A stretch of DNA of 46,305 nt, taken from Bradyrhizobium sp. GTDB taxonomy: Bacteria > Pseudomonadota > Alphaproteobacteria > Rhizobiales > Xanthobacteraceae. Made by a program: the position numbers and the translations under genes. Each line of letters starts with the position of its first letter. Position 1 is the first letter of the stretch. The stretch spans positions 1-46,305 of the forward strand of contig NZ_JAUYQU010000216.1 of assembly GCF_030697065.1 (NCBI RefSeq), in the 5' to 3' direction. A model generated the notes under the pieces. It was not told the DNA's origin, searched no databases, and saw nothing but the letters and a program-made list of their open reading frames with translations. Below, in pieces: positions 42,059 through 46,305 of this stretch.

Positions 42059-42958
42059 ATGCTTAACGCTGCTGGTCTGCCGGCGCTCACGGTCGACGCC
42101 GGATTGTCGAAATATCTGACCGAGATCCGCAAATTTCCCATGCTCAGGCCGGACGAAGAACTCGCCTGCGCGAGGCGTTGGCGCGAAGAGCAGGACCGCG
42201 ACGCCGCGTACCGGCTTGTCACCAGCCATCTGAGGCTCGTCGCCAAGATCGCGATGCGTTATCGCGGCTACGGTCTTCCGGTCTCGGAAATCGTGTCCGA
42301 GGGCAACATTGGCCTGATGCAGGCCGTGAAGCGGTTCGATCCGGAACGGGGTGTCCGCCTTGCCACCTATGCGGTGTGGTGGATCAGGGCCACGATCCAG
42401 GAGTACATCCTTCGATCCTGGTCGCTGGTGAAGATCGCAGCCAGTTCCAGCCAGAAGAGGCTGTTCTTCAAGCTGCGGCGCGCGAAGGGAGCGATCGCGA
42501 CGCTCCAGGACGGCGATCTGCGGCCGGAGCAGGTCCGCCGGATAGCCGGGCATCTCAAGGTGGCTGAACGGGAGGTCGTTGAAATGAACCGGCGCCTGCA
42601 GGGCGACGTCTCCTTGAACCTTCCGGTCCGTGACGATGGTGAAGCCGGCCAGGTGCTGGATTGGCTGGTCGATCCCGCGCCGGACCGGGAATCCACGCTG
42701 GCCGACGAGCAAGAGACCGCCGCTCGCCGCCAGGCCTTGAACGAAGCGGTGGCGGCGCTTAACGCCCGTGAACGCCGTATCTTCGTGGCGCGCAGGCTGA
42801 AGGAACGGCCAGCGACGCTTGAAGAACTTGCCGCCGAGCACGGCGTATCTCGCGAACGCATTCGTCAAATCGAGTCGCGCGCGTTTCAGAAGGTAAAGGC
42901 TGCGATACAGGCGGCGACCGCCCCTATTTCCGCCCCGCAGCAACGCGAAGCTGCATAA
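42059..42958 (+). CDS. rpoH: RNA polymerase heat-shock sigma factor RpoH (sigma-32)
   Basis: A 299-residue group 3 sigma factor that directs RNA polymerase to heat-shock promoters. Region 2 is SHLRLVAKIAMRYRGYG through LATYAVWWIRATIQEYILRS, including the conserved -10 reading residues. The RpoH box is near SQKRLFF (131-137), and region 4 has SRERIRQIESRAFQKV. ATG 42059 has GAGG at good spacing; an in-frame ATG at 42017 lies outside conserved sequence. Placed downstream of ROSE 1 and the Hsp20 remnant, it is probably the thermally controlled RpoH (rpoH1-like) among several in this group. Confidence 0.93.
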   Translation: MLNAAGLPALTVDAGLSKYLTEIRKFPMLRPDEELACARRWREEQDRDAAYRLVTSHLRLVAKIAMRYRGYGLPVSEIVSEGNIGLMQAVKRFDPERGVRLATYAVWWIRATIQEYILRSWSLVKIAASSSQKRLFFKLRRAKGAIATLQDGDLRPEQVRRIAGHLKVAEREVVEMNRRLQGDVSLNLPVRDDGEAGQVLDWLVDPAPDRESTLADEQETAARRQALNEAVAALNARERRIFVARRLKERPATLEELAAEHGVSRERIRQIESRAFQKVKAAIQAATAPISAPQQREAA

Positions 42959-42975
42959 GCGACGGAACGACGCCG

Positions 42976-43107
42976 ATGTTTACGCCCCCGATGACCGTCC
43001 TGATGGTCGCGAATATTATGGCCGCGAGCGGAGCCGCCCTGGCCGGAACATTTTTTCTGATTGAGCGTTGCGGCGACCAGTCGGCAAATCCCGATCGCGG
43101 GGGATGA
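42976..43107 (+). CDS. Possible 43-residue membrane peptide
   Basis: An ATG 17 bp after rpoH opens a 43-residue frame with a hydrophobic segment (VLMVANIMAASGAALAG, then TFFLIE) and a polar tail. Ribosome site CGGAACG is weak. A small co-transcribed membrane protein is possible; nothing else supports it. Confidence 0.35.
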   Translation: MFTPPMTVLMVANIMAASGAALAGTFFLIERCGDQSANPDRGG

Positions 43108-43135
43108 GCCCGACGCAACAATGACGGAGGATGAC

Positions 43136-43453
43136 ATGACGGCAAGACTGTTCGCATTTGTGCTCGCGGGCGCTCTCGTGGCTCCCCAAACCGCCGTGGC
43201 GAGCGAGAGCGAATTCAACAATGACGTCGCCGCAGTGGCTGCGACGAGACTTTCGCAAGATCTTCCGCTCCCGCCTATCCCCTATCTCGACACCATGCCG
43301 TGGATGGGCATTGGGGCAAAATCGAACGGCCCGGGAATTGGCACATTTTTGATGCGGGATTTCGACGGTCCGGCAATCCTGAAAAGCTCGGCCATGGCTA
43401 CCAATCAGTTCGGGAATGCTGAAGCGCAATTCGGCAAGACACCCGCCAATTAG
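43136..43453 (+). CDS. Small secreted protein of unknown function
   Basis: A 105-residue protein starting at the ATG at 43136 with GGAGG six bases upstream. It has a Sec signal (MTARLFAFVLAGALVAPQTA, cleavage near AVASE). The mature part is Pro/Met-rich, with DLPLPPIPYLDTMPWMGIG, and has no recognised domain. It lies between rpoH and the second ROSE, so it may be induced with the heat-shock genes. I do not recognise the family. Confidence 0.7.
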   Translation: MTARLFAFVLAGALVAPQTAVASESEFNNDVAAVAATRLSQDLPLPPIPYLDTMPWMGIGAKSNGPGIGTFLMRDFDGPAILKSSAMATNQFGNAEAQFGKTPAN

Positions 43454-43478
43454 GGCGCCGTGAGTGACGGCAGCGAAA

Positions 43479-43506
43479 GCACCGCCGCCAATATCGGCGG
43501 CGGTGC
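43479..43506 (+). terminator. Terminator-like hairpin without U-tract
   Basis: A perfect 11-bp stem (GCACCGCCGCC / GGCGGCGGTGC) with loop AATATC lies 26 bp after the secreted-protein gene. There is no run of T after it, so it may be a stability hairpin rather than an efficient terminator. The remainder of 43454-43651 shows no coding. Confidence 0.55.
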
Positions 43507-43651
43507 CGCGCCAAGACGGCAACACGGACGGCTGTTGGTTACGCGTGCCTGGCCGGGAAGTTGATTGCCCTTCGCGATTGATGGGGCGACCGCAATCGAA
43601 CCGAAAATCGTGATCACGCTTTCGAATTTCGAAAAAGTGCCGGCGTCCCTC

Positions 43652-43679
43652 TTGAAACCCGACGGGCTTTTTCTAATTT
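43652..43679 (+). promoter_or_regulatory. Promoter of the hsp20 operon
   Basis: TTGAAA (43652-43657), 16-bp spacer, TAATTT (43674-43679), the same layout as the promoter before ROSE 1. Transcription would begin near 43686, leading into ROSE 2. Confidence 0.65.
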
Positions 43680-43685
43680 TCATCG

Positions 43686-43790
43686 TGCCGCCTTCGGCGG
43701 CCCGGGCGCCCTTCGGGGGTCCGGCTGAGACGGGCGCCGGCGGTGTCCGGTGCCTGCTCGTACCCATCTTGCTCAATGGAGGATTTGGCT
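43686..43790 (+). ncRNA. ROSE RNA thermometer 2 (upstream of hsp20)
   Basis: Hairpins GCCGCC-TTC-GGCGGC, GGGCGCCC-TTCG-GGGGTCC and CGCCGG ... CCGGTG precede a final hairpin in which CTTGCTC pairs with GGAGGA. The UUGCU motif facing the Shine-Dalgarno site marks a ROSE element, well known for Bradyrhizobium small heat-shock genes. It lets translation of the Hsp20 at 43791 rise with temperature. Confidence 0.93.
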
Positions 43791-44252
43791 ATGAGGACGA
43801 CCTACGACTTTTCTCCCCTTTGGCGGTCGACCATTGGATTTGACCGCCTGTTCGACCTCGTCGATGCCGCGCAGCACACCGGTACGGACGAAAACTATCC
43901 ACCCTGCAACGTCGAACGACTGGCTCAGGACCGCTACCAGATCTCGCTGGCGGTCGCCGGTTTCTCGCCCGACGAAATCGCGATAACCGCCGAACAAAGC
44001 GTGCTGACGGTCGAAGGCCGCAAGGCGGAAAAACAGCAGCGCGAATTCCTGTACCAGGGAATTTCATCGCGACCCTTCAAGCGGCAGTTCAACCTGGCCG
44101 ACTATGTTCAGGTCAAGGGCGCGGCGTTTGACAACGGCTTGCTGCAAATCGAACTGGTCCGCGAGGTTCCGGAGACCATGAAGCCGCGGCGTATTTCGAT
44201 CGACGGCGCATCGGTTTCCAACGTCCGCCAGATCGACGGCAAGGCGGCCTGA
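43791..44252 (+). CDS. Small heat-shock protein Hsp20 (class A-like)
   Basis: A 153-residue chaperone that keeps unfolding proteins soluble. The start MRTTYDFSPLWRSTIGFDRL fits class A sHsps of Bradyrhizobium (HspA, B, D, E, H). The alpha-crystallin domain runs from RYQISLAVAGFSPDEI to GLLQIELVREVPE, followed by a C-terminal tail. The start is the ATG at 43791, directly after the ROSE. It is first in an operon with a class B-like gene. Confidence 0.95.
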   Translation: MRTTYDFSPLWRSTIGFDRLFDLVDAAQHTGTDENYPPCNVERLAQDRYQISLAVAGFSPDEIAITAEQSVLTVEGRKAEKQQREFLYQGISSRPFKRQFNLADYVQVKGAAFDNGLLQIELVREVPETMKPRRISIDGASVSNVRQIDGKAA

Positions 44253-44278
44253 CCGCGATCGAACCTTTCAAATAGCCA

Positions 44279-44310
44279 GCTTCCGCGGCGGACGCGTTCG
44301 CGGCGGAAGC
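44279..44310. repeat. Intercistronic hairpin between the two hsp20 genes
   Basis: GCTTCCGC (44279-44286) is the inverse of GCGGAAGC (44303-44310). It may set a processing or stability boundary that lets the two cistrons accumulate differently. Confidence 0.5.
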
Positions 44311-44332
44311 CACGTGAATGAGGAAAACAAGC

Positions 44333-44836
44333 ATGGCTATCAAGGATCTGATCCCATGGAGCAGCAGGGGACGCGAGGTCGGCAGTCAGCGCGGCACCGA
44401 CGTGCATCCGTTCTTTGCGTTGCATCGCGAAATGAACCGATTGTTCGATGATGTGTTTCGCGGGTTTGATGTTGCACCGTTCGGATCGACGGGGGCACTG
44501 AACGGGGCGGGCTGGCCCCGGATCGACATCGACGAGACCGACAAGGAAGTGCGCATCACCGCCGAACTGCCCGGTCTGGACGAGAAGGAAGTCAGCCTCG
44601 AAGTCGCCAACGGCGTCCTTTCGATTTCGGGCGAGAAACGATCGGAAACGGAAGACAAGGACCGCCGTTTCAGCGAGCGGTACTACGGCCGCTTCGAACG
44701 GCGGATTCCGCTTGATGACGTCGATGAGGACAAGGCTACGGCCACGTTCAGGAACGGCGTTCTGAGCATCACGGTGCCGAAGTCCGCCGAAGCGAAGAGC
44801 AACGTCCGCCGTATCGCGATCAATCGCAACGGCTGA
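44333..44836 (+). CDS. Small heat-shock protein Hsp20 (class B-like)
   Basis: A 167-residue sHsp. Its start MAIKDLIPWSSRGREV and the alpha-crystallin domain (WPRIDIDETDKEVRIT to RNGVLSITVPKSAE) fit class B (HspC/HspF type) rather than class A. The ATG at 44333 has GAGGA at eight bases. It follows the first hsp20 by 80 bp and ends in a strong terminator, so the pair is one ROSE-controlled operon. Class A and class B sHsps in Bradyrhizobium form separate oligomers. Confidence 0.93.
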   Translation: MAIKDLIPWSSRGREVGSQRGTDVHPFFALHREMNRLFDDVFRGFDVAPFGSTGALNGAGWPRIDIDETDKEVRITAELPGLDEKEVSLEVANGVLSISGEKRSETEDKDRRFSERYYGRFERRIPLDDVDEDKATATFRNGVLSITVPKSAEAKSNVRRIAINRNG

Positions 44837-44845
44837 CGCTACCCC

Positions 44846-44885
44846 ACGTCCGGACGCGCCATCGGGTGCGCGCCCGGACGTTTGT
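44846..44885 (+). terminator. Strong intrinsic terminator of the hsp20 operon
   Basis: ACGTCCGGACGCGC pairs with GCGCGCCCGGACGT (one mismatch) around loop CATCGGGT, followed by TTTGT. It lies ten bases after the stop of the second hsp20. Confidence 0.85.
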
Positions 44886-45070
44886 ACTACACAACACCTA
44901 AATTGCCATTGCCAGGCTCTGGCGACGCTTGGCAGCCGTGGCGCTTCGGCTTGAAAACAGCGGTCCCTTGCAGGGCGCGAGCGTTGACATCGGCTGAAGA
45001 AAGGCCATGGCCTCCGCCGCCGATCGGTATCAGGCGCGTCCCAACCTTGTTGCGCAGCAGGAGATCCAAC

Positions 45071-45535
45071 TTGACGAAGGAACGCAGGAACGAGGAGGAA
45101 TTGCGCCAGATGATGCTGGCGGCCGCCCGCAAGCACGAAGTGTGCAGCGAACTGGAAGATCTTTTCATCTTCGGCCCCACGCCCCGCCCCGATGCCAATT
45201 GGGGCTTTGGAATAGCCGGCAAGGACAACAAGGTATCGGTGGCCTGCTACACCTGCCTCAACGCAATCGCCGGCGAACTCCAGGGAAGGTATGAACTGCA
45301 CCCGGTCAAAGCTGCCCGCCGCGAGATCGAAGCGAGAGTCTGGTCCTTGATTGAAGACCAGCCGACGCTCAAGGCGTCACTGTCGCGCGCCGGTGGTGCC
45401 TACGAAATCGCCACGTTCACGCCATTGGAGGGACGACCGAACTGGACCATGGAGTGGCTCACCGACGATTCTCCGGCCAAGGCTGCATTCGAGCGGATCG
45501 TCCGGTCGGTTCAGACCCAAATCGAGCTGGAGTAA
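45071..45535 (+). CDS. Conserved-looking hypothetical protein
   Basis: A 154-residue soluble protein. I favour the TTG at 45071 because AGGAG lies about eight bases upstream; ATGs at 45110 and 45113 are alternatives, while codons further upstream are arginine/proline-rich and look non-coding. It is mixed alpha/beta, with ANWGFGIAGKDNKVSVACYT and a C-terminal acidic helix. No domain is recognised. It lies after the hsp20 terminator and opposes ccdA. Confidence 0.6.
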   Translation: MTKERRNEEELRQMMLAAARKHEVCSELEDLFIFGPTPRPDANWGFGIAGKDNKVSVACYTCLNAIAGELQGRYELHPVKAARREIEARVWSLIEDQPTLKASLSRAGGAYEIATFTPLEGRPNWTMEWLTDDSPAKAAFERIVRSVQTQIELE

Positions 45536-45575
45536 GTGGTTTTGCACCCGTTCGCCTTGAGAAGTTGGCAGTGCC

Positions 45576-46305
45576 CTAACCGAAATTCTGCAAGGCCGGA
45601 AACGTTTCCAGCAGCCAGATGCTGGCGCTGGTGACCGCGCCGGTCAGAAAGCCGATTCCGGTGACAACCAGCAGCACGCCCATCGCCCGTTCGACGTGGA
45701 GGAGGTGCCGCTTGATCCGCGCAAACAGCGCGGAGAATTGTTCAACCATGAACGCCGCGATCAGGAAGGGAATTCCGAGCCCGGCGGAATAGACCGCGAG
45801 CAGCATCGCCCCCTTGGCCACCGTGGCCTCGGATGCGGCGACCGACAGGATCGCCGCCAGGATCGGCCCGATGCAGGGCGTCCAGCCGAACGCGAAGGCG
45901 AGCCCCATCGCATAGGCGCCCCACAGGCCGACCGGCTTGGGGATCGGCAACCGCCCTTCCCGCATCATGAAGCCGATCCGGGTCAGCCCGAGGAAATGCA
46001 GGCCCATGATGATGATGACGATGCCGGCGACAATCGACAGCTCCGCGGACCAGGCGCGGATCAGGCTTCCGATCAGCGACGCGCTGGCGCCGAGCGCCAC
46101 GAACACGGTGGAAAAGCCGAGCACGAACATGCCGGCTGAGATCATCACCGCGCGCCGCGAGGCCGCTTTCGTCTCGTCACTGGCGGCATGCTCGATGGTC
46201 GCGCCGGTGAGGTAGATCAGATAGGGCGGCACCAGCGGCAGCACGCAGGGCGACAGAAAGCTGATGACACCAGCCAGCAGCGCCGCGGGGATCGAAACAT
46301 CATTC
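45576..46305 (-). CDS. ccdA: Cytochrome c biogenesis protein CcdA (start outside window)
   Basis: An inner-membrane protein that carries reducing power across the membrane for cytochrome c maturation and other periplasmic thiol proteins. The visible 243 residues show six hydrophobic segments and the two conserved cysteines, in SFLSPCVLPLVPPYL near the start and GWTPCIGPILAAIL in the middle. The frame runs on to the window edge, so only a few N-terminal residues are missing. Confidence 0.9.
   Translation of the reverse strand, partial: NDVSIPAALLAGVISFLSPCVLPLVPPYLIYLTGATIEHAASDETKAASRRAVMISAGMFVLGFSTVFVALGASASLIGSLIRAWSAELSIVAGIVIIIMGLHFLGLTRIGFMMREGRLPIPKPVGLWGAYAMGLAFAFGWTPCIGPILAAILSVAASEATVAKGAMLLAVYSAGLGIPFLIAAFMVEQFSALFARIKRHLLHVERAMGVLLVVTGIGFLTGAVTSASIWLLETFPALQNFG

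Overview
The window looks like chromosomal DNA from a Bradyrhizobium-type alphaproteobacterium (Bradyrhizobium or a close relative such as Rhodopseudomonas or Afipia). The reasons are the very GC-rich coding with long antisense shadow frames, two ROSE RNA thermometers in a small-heat-shock/rpoH cluster, an nrtABC-bjgb-flp-nasC-type nitrate assimilation cluster, and several dispersed palindromic repeats of the kind common in this group. This is inferred from gene content, since no database was searched. I saw no tRNA, rRNA, CRISPR array, transposase or phage gene.

Layout. 1-1.5 kb: end of a VOC protein gene overlapping a Glu/Leu/Phe/Val-type dehydrogenase (minus strand). 1.75-3.6 kb: two PfkB sugar kinases (plus), facing a DctMQP TRAP uptake operon (3.6-6.6 kb, minus). 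6.7-9.0 kb: a ferredoxin-reductase-like flavoprotein and a divergent PaaG-like crotonase. 9.2-14.4 kb: a sugar-acid oxidation block with an IlvD/Edd dehydratase, a uronate-dehydrogenase-like SDR, a divergent SMP-30 lactonase and an aldehyde dehydrogenase. A FAH-fold enzyme (17.7-18.8 kb) and a zinc alcohol dehydrogenase (19.8-20.8 kb) lie nearby. Between these sits an AceE-like E1 enzyme divergent from an Lrp/AsnC regulator, sharing an intergenic region with a perfect 10-bp inverted repeat.

20.9-25.8 kb is one very large autotransporter gene with a glycine-rich tract, passenger repeats and a C-terminal beta-barrel. A DMT exporter and an aldo/keto reductase follow. 28.2-35.8 kb is a nitrate assimilation operon read leftward: nrtA, nrtB, nrtC, a single-domain haemoglobin, a NAD(P)H flavoprotein and a molybdenum nitrate reductase with a C-terminal BFD-like iron-sulfur domain. 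The narK gene reported next to bjgb in B. diazoefficiens is absent here. Its upstream region holds an imperfect sigma-54 motif, a palindrome and overlapping leader hairpins.

36-41.6 kb carries an intradiol dioxygenase, a beta-lactamase-fold serine hydrolase, an HWE histidine kinase, a small secreted CusF-like protein and a PIG-V-like glycosyltransferase. 41.7-44.9 kb is a heat-shock island: promoter + ROSE + a 50-codon Hsp20 remnant + rpoH + two small proteins, then a second promoter + ROSE + class A-like Hsp20 + class B-like Hsp20 + strong terminator. The window closes with a conserved-looking hypothetical protein and the 5'-truncated ccdA gene on the minus strand.

The most interesting parts are the ROSE/Hsp20-remnant/rpoH arrangement, the operator-like repeat between lrp and the stand-alone E1 enzyme, the rearranged nitrate operon with its regulatory region, and the cysteine-containing, glycine-rich autotransporter.
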